In this document: positions 1 through 7,147 of the stretch, one piece after another
How positions within the stretch are numbered: position 1 is the first letter of the stretch
Layout: every line of letters starts with the position of its first letter
Origin: Bordetella parapertussis
Lineage (GTDB): Bacteria; Pseudomonadota; Gammaproteobacteria; Burkholderiales; Burkholderiaceae_B
Direction of reading: 5' to 3'
Length of the DNA stretch: 9,937 nt
NCBI GenBank assembly: GCA_945911685.1
Contig: CAMEAW010000097.1
Span: forward strand, 1-9,937
The notes under the pieces: generated by a model
Seen by the model: the letters and a program-made list of their open reading frames with translations, nothing else
Databases searched by the model: none
What the model was told of the DNA's origin: nothing
Program-made: the position numbers and the translations under genes

Positions 1-11
1 GTACAAGTTAG

Positions 12-96
12 GCCCAGGTGGCGGAATTGGTAGACGCGCACGGTTCAGGTCCGTGTGCCGAAAGGTGTGGAGGTTCGAGTCCTCTCCTGGGCACCA
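12..96 (+). tRNA. tRNA-Leu (anticodon CAG)
   Basis: Complete class II tRNA of 85 nt that decodes the leucine codon CUG. The acceptor stem pairs GCCCAGG (12-18) with CCTGGGC (86-92), followed by discriminator A93 and an encoded CCA (94-96). The anticodon stem CACGG/CCGTG (39-43/51-55) encloses the loop TTCAGGT with anticodon CAG at 46-48. The T arm has five pairs around loop TTCGAGT (74-80). The stretch between the anticodon and T arms (about 56-68) is the long variable arm typical of tRNA-Leu. Its promoter lies outside the window, since only 11 bases precede it. Confidence 0.97.
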
Positions 97-136
97 CCGA
101 AGTGTAAAGCATAAAGTACCTGGCTTTTATGACAAT

Positions 137-178
137 GCCTCAAAATTCATCTTGGATTTTCGAGGCTTTTTTGTTTTT
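137..178 (+). terminator. Rho-independent terminator of tRNA-Leu
   Basis: GCCTCAAAAT (137-146) pairs with ATTTTCGAGGC (156-166), with one bulged C, around a 9-nt loop. A run of six T, a G and five more T follow (167-178). It lies about 40 nt after the tRNA and in the right orientation to end its transcript. The T-run is not on the side needed to end the opposing acetyltransferase transcript. Confidence 0.85.
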
Positions 179-221
179 AAGTCATTGCACAATCGCGCTT
201 TGCCGAAGCACAACGCCAAGT

Positions 222-235
222 CGCGCTAAAGCGCG
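222..235. repeat. Short GC-rich inverted repeat between tRNA and acetyltransferase
   Basis: CGCGCT-AA-AGCGCG is an almost uninterrupted palindrome in the 200-bp gap between the tRNA and the acetyltransferase stop codon. In RNA it would form a five-pair stem with a four-base loop. No T-run follows on either strand, so it is at best a weak 3' end structure for the acetyltransferase transcript. Nothing else is recognisable in 179-298, and no coding frame is credible there. Confidence 0.4.
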
Positions 236-298
236 TTATCCCCGCTAGAACACTTTGTCCTCCTATCACACGTCTTCGTCTGGTAACGAGATGTCGCC

Positions 299-808
299 TC
301 ATAACGCCTTGCGCATCAACACGTGTGGGATATTGGCATCAAGGTACTCTGCGCCCTCGGGCGCAAACCCATGGCGCAAATAAAACTCTTGGGCATGTGT
401 CTGTGCTGATAACACCACTTCGACAAAACCTTTTTGTCGAGCTTGCTGCACCAAAGCGTCAAGAACCGCGCTCCCTAAGCCCTTTCCGCGCACAGCTTTG
501 AGCACAGCCATCCGGCCAATGTGACCATCGGGTAACAACCGACCAGTGGCCAACGCACAGTCTTGAGCATCAAACGCCACAGCATGTATGCATTCGGCAT
601 CCAACGCATCAATCTCTTCTTCTAGTGGAACTTGCTGTTCGTGCACAAACACTTCGAGTCGAATCGGCGCAGCCTTTGCCTGCAAAGTCGACCAATCCCC
701 TATTTCGAGGCGCCAAGAATTTGGCTGCAACTCGGCTTGTATCTCAGATTTTTTCGGCTGAGCACTTTGATCGGTAGCAATTTCAGATCTATGATCGGGA
801 AGCTTCAT
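299..808 (-). CDS. GNAT family N-acetyltransferase (ElaA/YjcF-like)
   Basis: A predicted cytoplasmic acyltransferase that would move an acetyl group from acetyl-CoA to an unidentified amine. Seen: a polar N-terminal extension (about residues 1-31) and then the GNAT fold. FVHEQ (54-58) followed by the acidic run LEEEID is typical of the ElaA/YjcF subgroup. The acetyl-CoA pyrophosphate loop VRGKGLG (106-112) matches the family R/Q-x-x-G-x-G/A motif. The C-terminal FYLRHGF (142-148) is the usual family element. Its 169 residues are about 20-30 more than a minimal member because of the extension. The ATG at 808 is chosen because AGGAG (814-818) sits five bases upstream. The gene diverges from the glutamate-synthase-like gene with 40 bp between start codons, so its promoter must lie within or beside that gene's 5' end. 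The substrate cannot be predicted. Confidence 0.88.
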   Translation of the reverse strand: MKLPDHRSEIATDQSAQPKKSEIQAELQPNSWRLEIGDWSTLQAKAAPIRLEVFVHEQQVPLEEEIDALDAECIHAVAFDAQDCALATGRLLPDGHIGRMAVLKAVRGKGLGSAVLDALVQQARQKGFVEVVLSAQTHAQEFYLRHGFAPEGAEYLDANIPHVLMRKAL

Positions 809-848
809 ACTTTCTCCTAGACAGAAAATTATACGATCGGAGCCCCCG

Positions 849-2486
849 ATGGCATTGTTTTTATTTCGATATCTCGCCTTGTGGTTTGCGTTAGCCTTTG
901 CAGGACTTGGGCCCTATTTTGCGCTGCAAAGTGGGGGTTCAATTCTTTGGTGGCTAGTGGCCGCGATTGCTTGGGGATTCTGCGCACTTGGCGTCCACGA
1001 CCTGACGCAAACGCATCACGCGATATTGCGTAATTACCCGATCATTGGGCACCTGCGTTATCTCTTTGAGGATTTGCGCCCAGCCATTCGTCAGTATTTT
1101 TTTGAAAATGATACCGATGAGGCGCCTTTCTCAAGAGCCAGTCGCTCACTGGTTTATCAGCGTGCCAAGCAAGAGATTGATAAACGCCCCTTCGGGACAC
1201 AGCTTAATGTCTATGACGAGCAGTATGAATGGATTAACCATTCTCTTGCCCCTTCAACCATCGCAGACACAAACTTTCGCCTGACAATCGGTGGCCCGGC
1301 CTGTACCCAGCAGGTTTCCTTATCCGTACTGAACATTTCGGCAATGAGCTTCGGCGCGCTGAGTGCGAACGCGATATTGGCGCTGAACGAGGGCGCAAAG
1401 CTTGGGCACTTTGCGCACGATACGGGCGAAGGCGGCATCAGCAGCTACCATCGCCAACCAGGCGGAGACTTGATCTGGAATATCGGCTCTGGTTACTTTG
1501 GTTGCCGTGATGAGCAAGGGCACTTCTCAGAGCCGCACTTTATTGCCAACGCGCTGTTGCCTCAAGTTCGAATGATTGAGATCAAGCTGTCTCAGGGTGC
1601 AAAACCCGGGCATGGCGGGATTTTGCCCGGCAGCAAGGTCACCGCTGAAATTGCGGCGGCCCGGGGCGTAAAAATTGGGGAAGACTGCAACTCACCAGCA
1701 GCCCACTCTGAGTTTGATAGCCCGATCGGCCTCTTGCATTTCGTGCAGCGCCTGCGCACCTTATCAGGCGGAAAACCCGTTGGTTTCAAGCTATGTATTG
1801 GTCATGCCTGGGAGTGGTTTGCCATCGCAAAAGCAATGGTCAAGACTGGGATTACGCCAGACTTTATTGTGGTCGATGGCGCAGAGGGTGGCACGGGCGC
1901 AGCGCCGATCGAGTTTGTGGATCACGTGGGCACGCCGCTGCGAGAGGCAATTCGTCTGGTGCACAACACTTTGGTTGGCCTAAATTTGCGCGATCGCATC
2001 AAGATTGGTGCCTCAGGAAAAATCGTTTCTGCCTTTGATATGGCGCGCACCTTTGCCTTGGGTGCAGACTGGTGCAACAGCGCGCGAGCTTTTATGTTTG
2101 CAATTGGCTGCATTCAAGCGCAGCAATGCCATACGGGGCGATGCCCCACGGGGGTCGCCACGCAAGACCCCAAGCGCCAGCGCGCCTTGGTGCCTTTAGA
2201 TAAAGCGCCACGCGTGGCCCATTATCACCAAAACACCCTGCACGCCTTAGCCGAGTTATTGCAAGCCTCGGGCCTACAGCACCCCAAAGACCTCACCACG
2301 ACACATATTGCTTGCCGAATGGTGGACAATCACGTCAGCCTTCTATCCAGCCAGTATCCGAGTATTACACCTGGTTCGTTACTGGCCGGAGATCTCCAAC
2401 GTCCAATCTTTCAGGTTGCTTGGCCAATGGCCCGTGCAGAGAGTTTTACGCCGCTGACTTCGCTTGACACGCTCATTGCGCACTGA
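849..2486 (+). CDS. Membrane-anchored FMN-binding glutamate synthase family protein
   Basis: Homologous to the central synthase and FMN domain of glutamate synthase. That domain, in GltB, combines ammonia with 2-oxoglutarate to give glutamate, using FMN and a [3Fe-4S] cluster. Seen: two hydrophobic segments (about residues 3-22 and 30-48) that probably anchor the protein in the inner membrane. The barrel follows, with NISAMSFGALS (162-172), HDTGEGGIS (190-198), IKLSQGAKPGHGG (245-257) and VVDGAEGGTGAAP (341-353). C421, C427 and C432 have the family C-x5-C-x4-C spacing for the [3Fe-4S] cluster, followed by PTGVATQ. There is no class II amidotransferase domain and no neighbouring GltD-like subunit, so true glutamate synthesis from glutamine is not supported. 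Such stand-alone proteins are known but their reaction is unclear to me. GGAG (839-842) six bases before the ATG supports the start. Confidence 0.92.
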   Translation: MALFLFRYLALWFALAFAGLGPYFALQSGGSILWWLVAAIAWGFCALGVHDLTQTHHAILRNYPIIGHLRYLFEDLRPAIRQYFFENDTDEAPFSRASRSLVYQRAKQEIDKRPFGTQLNVYDEQYEWINHSLAPSTIADTNFRLTIGGPACTQQVSLSVLNISAMSFGALSANAILALNEGAKLGHFAHDTGEGGISSYHRQPGGDLIWNIGSGYFGCRDEQGHFSEPHFIANALLPQVRMIEIKLSQGAKPGHGGILPGSKVTAEIAAARGVKIGEDCNSPAAHSEFDSPIGLLHFVQRLRTLSGGKPVGFKLCIGHAWEWFAIAKAMVKTGITPDFIVVDGAEGGTGAAPIEFVDHVGTPLREAIRLVHNTLVGLNLRDRIKIGASGKIVSAFDMARTFALGADWCNSARAFMFAIGCIQAQQCHTGRCPTGVATQDPKRQRALVPLDKAPRVAHYHQNTLHALAELLQASGLQHPKDLTTTHIACRMVDNHVSLLSSQYPSITPGSLLAGDLQRPIFQVAWPMARAESFTPLTSLDTLIAH

Positions 2487-2574
2487 CAAATATGCTCAGC
2501 GGCTCACGCTGGCTGTCCAGGGTGTTCGGTCGTTTGGTTCAGTGTTTGCATTGGCTCTTCAGGGTCGGCTCTCT

Positions 2575-3603
2575 TCAGCCTTCATACGCGCTGGTCGCCA
2601 CACAATCTTCGTAGCGTGCAGCGTGCTCAATGAAGCCAGAATCCAGCATACTGACAGCCAGTCGAGCAAAGCCCTGGCGTGAGATCGCCCGCCGGCAAGT
2701 CCAGAGTTCGGCTGCGTGATAACGCGTGAGGCATGCTGTCAAGATATCGAGGCTGACATGCGGATAAAACGATTTCACGACACGAGCCAGTTCAGCAGGC
2801 CCATGCGCAGCTAGCCAGGGCCTAAACTGCTCGATGGCCAAAATCATGGCTTCGAATCCAGCCTGATTACGCTGCATGCCTTCGAAGGTTGAAATAAAGG
2901 TTGTGTAAGCAGTGTAGCCACGCTGACTCGCTGCATGCACGACCTCAAGGTCCGCATGCGCCAGGGCGAGCGAGACATAGGGCTCAAAGACCTGAATCAC
3001 ATCAAGCTCGTCACGTATCAGTGCGTCGAGGTTCTCTTGCATGCTGCGGTCGCCGACACGATCGAGCTTAGTGGGATCAACGCCAGCATCGCGCAAATCT
3101 TGTTGCAGACACAACCACGGGGTCGGCACCTCAGACACCGACGCGAAACGCAGACCAACTAAGTCTTTGAGCGTGAATGGCTGACTTTGCTGGTTCTGAT
3201 TGACCGCCAAGTCTGCTGGTGGCTCTTTGCCTGAATGACTAAGCTCGTTTACCCGATCTGATGATCGGGTTGAAGTGTGTGGCGACTGCCGACGGCGCAG
3301 CAAAAAAAACGGATCTTTGGCCGCAACTTCACAAAAGGCCACAAGCGAGCCCTCTGTGCGCTCAAACTGATCGCGTTCTTTAATCACGCGAAGCGGCCCG
3401 CCCCACATGACATCAATATTGCCTTTTGCCAGCTCGGCAATCCCGGCCCCGGGCGAAGCCGAATCGAGCAAGGTGATTGTGACGCCTTGCTCAGCGAACA
3501 GCCCTAAAGCATGGGTGGCGTAAAAGGGTGCATAAAAGACCGCGCGAAAGTTTTCAGCAAGTTTGATATTCACGATTAACCAATATATTTTAGAGAGGTA
3601 CAT
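2575..3603 (-). CDS. NMT1/THI5-like substrate-binding-family protein without signal peptide
   Basis: Resembles the NMT1/THI5-like (SsuA-type) binding-protein fold, whose members bind small ligands such as pyrimidine precursors or sulfonates for ABC importers. Seen: the opening IKLAENFRAVFYAPFYATHA (13-32), GLFAEQGV (34-41), a WGGPLRV loop (67-73), SEVPTPWLCLQQDL (157-170), and DVIQVFEPY (201-209) in the second lobe. There is no signal peptide, and no permease or ATPase lies nearby, so it may act in the cytoplasm, or the label may reflect fold only. Residues about 105-141 are a polar, low-complexity insert not expected in the family. The start is uncertain: neither the ATG at 3603 nor the GTG at 3573 (V11, just before the conserved block) has a Shine-Dalgarno sequence. 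From memory, related proteins begin close to the GTG. It converges with the glutamate-synthase-like gene over an 88-bp gap that has no clear terminator. Confidence 0.8.
   Translation of the reverse strand: MYLSKIYWLIVNIKLAENFRAVFYAPFYATHALGLFAEQGVTITLLDSASPGAGIAELAKGNIDVMWGGPLRVIKERDQFERTEGSLVAFCEVAAKDPFFLLRRRQSPHTSTRSSDRVNELSHSGKEPPADLAVNQNQQSQPFTLKDLVGLRFASVSEVPTPWLCLQQDLRDAGVDPTKLDRVGDRSMQENLDALIRDELDVIQVFEPYVSLALAHADLEVVHAASQRGYTAYTTFISTFEGMQRNQAGFEAMILAIEQFRPWLAAHGPAELARVVKSFYPHVSLDILTACLTRYHAAELWTCRRAISRQGFARLAVSMLDSGFIEHAARYEDCVATSAYEG
3251..3270. repeat. Perfect inverted repeat inside the insert of the NMT1-like gene
   Basis: ACCCGATC-TGAT-GATCGGGT gives two perfect 8-bp arms around a 4-base loop. 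It lies within the reading frame (about residues 112-118) and in the middle of the segment that looks inserted relative to the family (about 3181-3291). A short palindromic element captured in frame is possible, but no target duplication was recognised. Confidence 0.6.
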
Positions 3604-3604
3604 G

Positions 3605-3658
3605 TTAAAACAGAGAGCGGCTTGAATGTACGCTAAGCCGAGCTGTGAAGCGTTTTAA
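3605..3658. promoter_or_regulatory. Nested inverted repeats in the divergent NMT1-like/DUF3422 intergenic region
   Basis: The 73-bp gap between the two divergent starts contains outer arms TTAAAAC (3605-3611) and GTTTTAA (3652-3658). Inner arms CGGCTT (3618-3623) and AAGCCG (3635-3640) share almost the same centre. Symmetry in a divergent promoter region suggests a regulator-binding site or a shared control element. No regulator gene is adjacent, and I cannot place convincing -35/-10 boxes. Confidence 0.4.
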
Positions 3659-3676
3659 AAATTCGTTGAGATTGCC

Positions 3677-5032
3677 ATGAAACCTTACGACCATCCCTCA
3701 AGAAAACTACTTCACGAAGAAGTACACGCTCGGCCACCGATCGCTTTGTGGCCAAATGAAAGGGTTTTGTCGCAGTCTTTTTTACTGGACGCCACCTCTC
3801 GGCAAACCCAAATAATCTGGATCGAAACGCTTGAAAAAGCCTTGGGCGTACCAAATACGCTTGAACCAGTACACTCCTTTAAGTTACTCAGCCTAGCCAA
3901 CGAGCCCAAGCGTATCTTAGTCAAATGGGAGTTACACGGCGAATTCGCCACTATCGCCATGATTGTTCAAGGCCAAGTTGAAGTGGCCGGGCCTCTTGAG
4001 CCCTCGCGCCTGACGCTTGAAGCGTCAATCAATCATTTGTTATCTGAACTAGGCTGCCCCCCCGTTTCACAAGCGGGCGGCGAACGCATTTCGGCTTTAG
4101 ATCTTGTGTTTGAACAACGTCCTCTGTTTGCCGATGCGCAAGAGGTAGCCAACATATTTAAAGGTAACACCCTATTTGGCAGCTTTCTGCTTTCGACCAA
4201 GACGGCACAACTTTGGACCGATCTGCGTCTGGATGCGGATGGCTATATTTCTTACTACATCCCCCACAACGTGCTTGGCTCGAGACAAGCGGGTCGTATC
4301 GCGCGGGCTCTTGCCGAGGCTGAGACGTACCGTATGACAGCAATGCTGGCTTTTCCTGTTGCAAAAAGTCTATCGCTGCCCCTGCGTCAGGCCGAGTCTG
4401 ACTTAGCCCTATTGTCCGAAAAAATAGCACAACTGCAGTCAGAAGCAGGTATCCACATCGACAAGGACGGCCAATTTTTAGCTGAACTTTCAAGGATTGC
4501 TTCGAAAATTGAACAATGGGTTTCGGGCTATGGCCTTCGTTTCACTGCCTCTGAGGCTTACAGCCAATTACATGCAAAAAATCTATCTGAACTTGGCGAG
4601 TCTGACATCCCCGGCGTGCAAACGTTGTCAGAATTTATGGATCGGCGATTTCAACCTGCGATGGGAACCTGTATTTGGACACAACGCCGGTTAAAAGAAC
4701 TATCAGATCGTATTTCGAGAACGACGCAGACCTTAAGAACCAGGATTGAATTTGTCAATGAAGAGCAGACACAGTCCCTGCTAACAAGCATGGACCAGCG
4801 GGCAAAATTACAATTACGTTTGCAGCAAACCGTCGAAGGCCTCTCAGTTTTGGTGTTAACTTATTACACTGTTAGCCTGCTCGTTTACGTGGCGAAAGGC
4901 GGCAAAGAGGCTGGACTCGCCATACATCCAGAAATCATAGCTGCGATTGCTGCGCCGCTGATTGCAGCCTGTTACTTTACGGTTAGCTGGCTACGTCGCA
5001 AACGCGCGCAGTCGACCAATTCGAGTCAATAG
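3677..5032 (+). CDS. DUF3422 family membrane-anchored protein
   Basis: A protein of unknown function that matches the DUF3422 family. Seen: the diagnostic N-terminal EEVHARPP (14-21), a central block with FEQRPLFADAQ (145-155), YISYYIPHNVLGSRQAGR (190-207) and ETYRMTAML (216-224). A helical, probably coiled-coil stretch runs from about 235 to 390, ending in LQQTVEGLSVLVLTYYTVSL. Two hydrophobic segments (about 388-406 and 419-439) are followed by the basic tail RRKRAQ. This predicts a large cytoplasmic part held to the inner membrane by a C-terminal hairpin. The 451 residues form one uninterrupted frame with all these family blocks present. The ATG at 3677 begins right before the conserved DHPSRKLLHEEVHARPP block. 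Only a weak TGAG (3667-3670) precedes it. The gene is divergent from the NMT1-like gene, with the symmetric region 3605-3658 between them. No enzymatic residues can be proposed. Confidence 0.88.
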   Translation: MKPYDHPSRKLLHEEVHARPPIALWPNERVLSQSFLLDATSRQTQIIWIETLEKALGVPNTLEPVHSFKLLSLANEPKRILVKWELHGEFATIAMIVQGQVEVAGPLEPSRLTLEASINHLLSELGCPPVSQAGGERISALDLVFEQRPLFADAQEVANIFKGNTLFGSFLLSTKTAQLWTDLRLDADGYISYYIPHNVLGSRQAGRIARALAEAETYRMTAMLAFPVAKSLSLPLRQAESDLALLSEKIAQLQSEAGIHIDKDGQFLAELSRIASKIEQWVSGYGLRFTASEAYSQLHAKNLSELGESDIPGVQTLSEFMDRRFQPAMGTCIWTQRRLKELSDRISRTTQTLRTRIEFVNEEQTQSLLTSMDQRAKLQLRLQQTVEGLSVLVLTYYTVSLLVYVAKGGKEAGLAIHPEIIAAIAAPLIAACYFTVSWLRRKRAQSTNSSQ

Positions 5033-5166
5033 GACACGGTTCGGGTCACGCTCTTTTTTAATGACATGTACTGATCTTGAAAAATCACGACCCTGTACAC
5101 TCAGCATACAGTGCGACACCAAGACCTGCAGCTGTGATTAAACCAAATTTTTAAAACGGAATTTTT

Positions 5167-6159
5167 ATGTCATTCACACGCGTTTTTTTGAGCACAAGCG
5201 TTGCGCTTTTGACCGCTCTAGCCTCTTCGTCGAGCTCGGCTCAAACCGCCACCTCGGGCTCAGCCTACCCCGACAAGCCGATTCGCCTCATCGTCACGGT
5301 ACCGCCAGGCGGCGCCGCTGATTTTGTTGCACGTACCCTGTCTGAGCGGTTTGGCAAAGAATTAGGTATCACGATTCTGGTTGAAAACAAAGCTGGGGCA
5401 AACGGCACCATCGCCAGTGCACTGGTTGCGCGTGCGGCACCCGATGGCTACACGCTGCTTCAGGCGGGCATCTCTACGCACGGCATTGGCCCCTATTTTT
5501 ACGAAAATCTACCTTACGCCCCATTTAAAGACCTCGTCTCCGTTGCCGCCATCGCTGAGTTTCCGATCATTTTGGCCGTTAACGCGCAATTACCGGTGCA
5601 ATCCGTCAAAGAGCTCATCGCACTGGCCCAGGGCAAGCAAATGAGTTTTGCCTCTGCTGGCACGGGTAGTGCTCCGCATCTGTCTGGCGAGCTGTTTAAA
5701 ACCGAAACCAAACTCAATATGGTGCATGTGCCCTACAAAGGCTCGGCACCCGCGGTGGTCGATGTTGCAAGCGGCCAAGTCGACATGATGTTTGACGGCA
5801 TCCCATCCTTATTGCCCCATATTAAAAGCGGCAAGCTTCGGCCGATCGCGGCTGTCAGCGTCAAACGTAACAGCCAACTCCCGGATTTACCCACCTTCAC
5901 CGAGCTCGGCTACCCCAGTATGGTGGCATCAGTCTGGTACGGTTTGATGGCACCTGCGGGCACTCCACAAGCCATCATCGATAAAGTAAACGCCGCCATG
6001 AACAAAACCTTGGCTGTGCCTGAGCTGCAGAAAAAACTTGAAGACGGTGGCGCCATTGTGATGCCTGGCACCCCAAAAGACTTTGAGGCGTTTTACCTCA
6101 AAGACTATGCGCGCTGGGGTGACGTGATCAAGAAAGCTGGGATTTCAACTAAGCAATAG
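5167..6159 (+). CDS. Bug family (TctC) tripartite tricarboxylate transporter substrate-binding protein
   Basis: A predicted periplasmic receptor that captures a small carboxylate or related ligand. Family members can deliver it to a TctAB-type permease, but many Bug proteins are orphans, and no tctA or tctB lies in this window. Seen: a Sec signal peptide (residues 1-25, cleavage likely at SSSA/QT), YPDKPIRLIV at the start of the mature protein, and the family signature VPPGGAADFVAR (45-56). ENKAGANG (73-80), RAAPDGYTL (89-97), a GTGSAPHLSGELFK element and VPYKG in the second half are also typical. Its 330 residues are the usual Bug length. CGGA (5157-5160) six bases before the ATG is a modest ribosome site. 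A 134-bp gap separates it from the DUF3422 gene, so it probably has its own promoter. Its 3' end overlaps the oppositely oriented reductase gene by 11 bp. The ligand is unknown. Confidence 0.93.
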   Translation: MSFTRVFLSTSVALLTALASSSSSAQTATSGSAYPDKPIRLIVTVPPGGAADFVARTLSERFGKELGITILVENKAGANGTIASALVARAAPDGYTLLQAGISTHGIGPYFYENLPYAPFKDLVSVAAIAEFPIILAVNAQLPVQSVKELIALAQGKQMSFASAGTGSAPHLSGELFKTETKLNMVHVPYKGSAPAVVDVASGQVDMMFDGIPSLLPHIKSGKLRPIAAVSVKRNSQLPDLPTFTELGYPSMVASVWYGLMAPAGTPQAIIDKVNAAMNKTLAVPELQKKLEDGGAIVMPGTPKDFEAFYLKDYARWGDVIKKAGISTKQ

Positions 6160-7135
6160 AGATATCAATCACTGCGTTGCCCATGACTTTGCCCTGCTCT
6201 ACGGCCTCGTGCGCGGCAACAATCTCTGACAAGGGGTAGCGCGCGCCAATCGCGTGTACCAACTTGCCCGAAGCCAGCAAAAAGTTGAGCTCTTTCAACG
6301 CAAACGTGCGCTCACTTGGTGTAAGGTCGTACACCAAGAAGAACTGAAAACTCAGCGTGTTAAATAAACATACGCGAAACGGGATGAGCGGGTCGGCGTA
6401 TTCGTTTGAGCCGTAGCAAGCCACGGTACCGTGCGGTGCAAGTGCACCTTGGCGAACAAGATCTGCTGTGGTTGAAAAATCCATATCAATAATGGCATCA
6501 ACACCGCGCCCGCCTGTCAGTGCCTTCACACGTTCGGCGACATTCTCTGTTTTGTAATTGATCGTTTCAGCCACGCCCACTGCACGAGCATGTGCTGCCT
6601 TGACCTCAGAACTGACGGTACCAATCACGCGTGCACCTTTAAGCACCGCCATTTGTGCCGCGTAATGCCCAACAGCAGCTGCCGCGGCAATCACCAAAAC
6701 AGTTTTACCTGTCAGGTCACCGCAACGACGCACGGCCTCAAAAGCTGTCAAACCTGGGATCCCCATACACGCGGCAGCATCAAAACTGGTGTTGTCGGGC
6801 AAAGCAACAGCCTGCGCCTCTGGCAACACGATGTACTGCGCACAGGTACCAAAGGGCCGCCCGAACTGACCGTTCCACGTCCAAACGCGTTGTCCGATCC
6901 GGCTTGCCGAAACGCCAGCACCGACTGCGTCGATCACCCCACCCGCATCGCTGTGCGGAATGATACGCGGTGCAGTCAACGCGCGACCACGACGCGATTT
7001 CACATCAGAGGGGTTTACACCCGACACGCTGATTTTGACGCGCACCTCGCCTGCACCGACCTCGGGGGTGGGTATCTCACCTAGTACGAGCACCTCGCGC
7101 GCCTCACCATTTTTTTCGTACCATGCTGCTTTCAT
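6149..7135 (-). CDS. Zinc-independent medium-chain NAD(P)H reductase (quinone oxidoreductase-like)
   Basis: A medium-chain dehydrogenase/reductase of the quinone-oxidoreductase type, expected to reduce an enone, quinone or enoyl-type substrate with NAD(P)H. Seen: an N-terminal GroES-like domain with GVNPSDVKSRRGR (39-51), IIPHSDAGGVIDAVG (58-72) and GQRVW (81-85), then a Rossmann domain. No structural-zinc cysteine cluster is visible. The nucleotide loop reads AAAAAVGHYAAQ (150-161), with alanines where relatives usually have AxxGxxG glycines, which is a mild oddity. The protein has 328 residues. The ATG at 7135 is chosen over an upstream in-frame start at 7183 because AAGGAA (7142-7147) lies six bases before it and the conserved MKAAWYEKNGEA begins there. 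It is 10 bp downstream of the crotonase, and its ribosome site overlaps that gene's stop codon, so translation is probably coupled. It would be the last step of the cluster's pathway. The substrate is unknown. Confidence 0.9.
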   Translation of the reverse strand: MKAAWYEKNGEAREVLVLGEIPTPEVGAGEVRVKISVSGVNPSDVKSRRGRALTAPRIIPHSDAGGVIDAVGAGVSASRIGQRVWTWNGQFGRPFGTCAQYIVLPEAQAVALPDNTSFDAAACMGIPGLTAFEAVRRCGDLTGKTVLVIAAAAAVGHYAAQMAVLKGARVIGTVSSEVKAAHARAVGVAETINYKTENVAERVKALTGGRGVDAIIDMDFSTTADLVRQGALAPHGTVACYGSNEYADPLIPFRVCLFNTLSFQFFLVYDLTPSERTFALKELNFLLASGKLVHAIGARYPLSEIVAAHEAVEQGKVMGNAVIDISIA

Positions 7136-7141
7136 ATTCTG

Positions 7142-7147
7142 TTCCTT
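7142..7147 (-). promoter_or_regulatory. Ribosome binding site of the reductase, overlapping the crotonase stop
   Basis: AAGGAA on the minus strand, six bases before the ATG at 7135, shares two bases with the crotonase TAA stop (7146-7148). It fixes the reductase start and points to translational coupling. Confidence 0.75.

Noticed and set aside
1..136. tRNA-Leu as an integration site of a genomic island
   Set aside because: No integrase, no direct repeat of the tRNA 3' end and no mobile genes were seen in the window.
2497..2511. Hairpin CAGCG-N5-CGCTG as a terminator for the glutamate-synthase-like gene
   Set aside because: The stem is only five pairs and no T-run follows, so an intrinsic terminator is not supported.
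2464..2682. Small plus-strand frame spanning the convergent gap after the glutamate-synthase-like gene
   Set aside because: It overlaps both flanking genes, has no Shine-Dalgarno sequence and resembles no known protein.
4158..4493. 111-codon minus-strand frame inside the DUF3422 gene
   Set aside because: Antisense to conserved DUF3422 blocks, with no ribosome site or protein motif recognised.
5093..5111. CTGTA-N9-TACAG inverted repeat upstream of the Bug gene as an operator
   Set aside because: Five-base arms are too short to distinguish from chance, and no promoter boxes could be placed next to it.
6590..7084. 164-codon plus-strand frame opposite the reductase
   Set aside because: Antisense shadow; composition is rich in T, H, R and C with no domain pattern, and the opposite strand encodes a recognisable enzyme.
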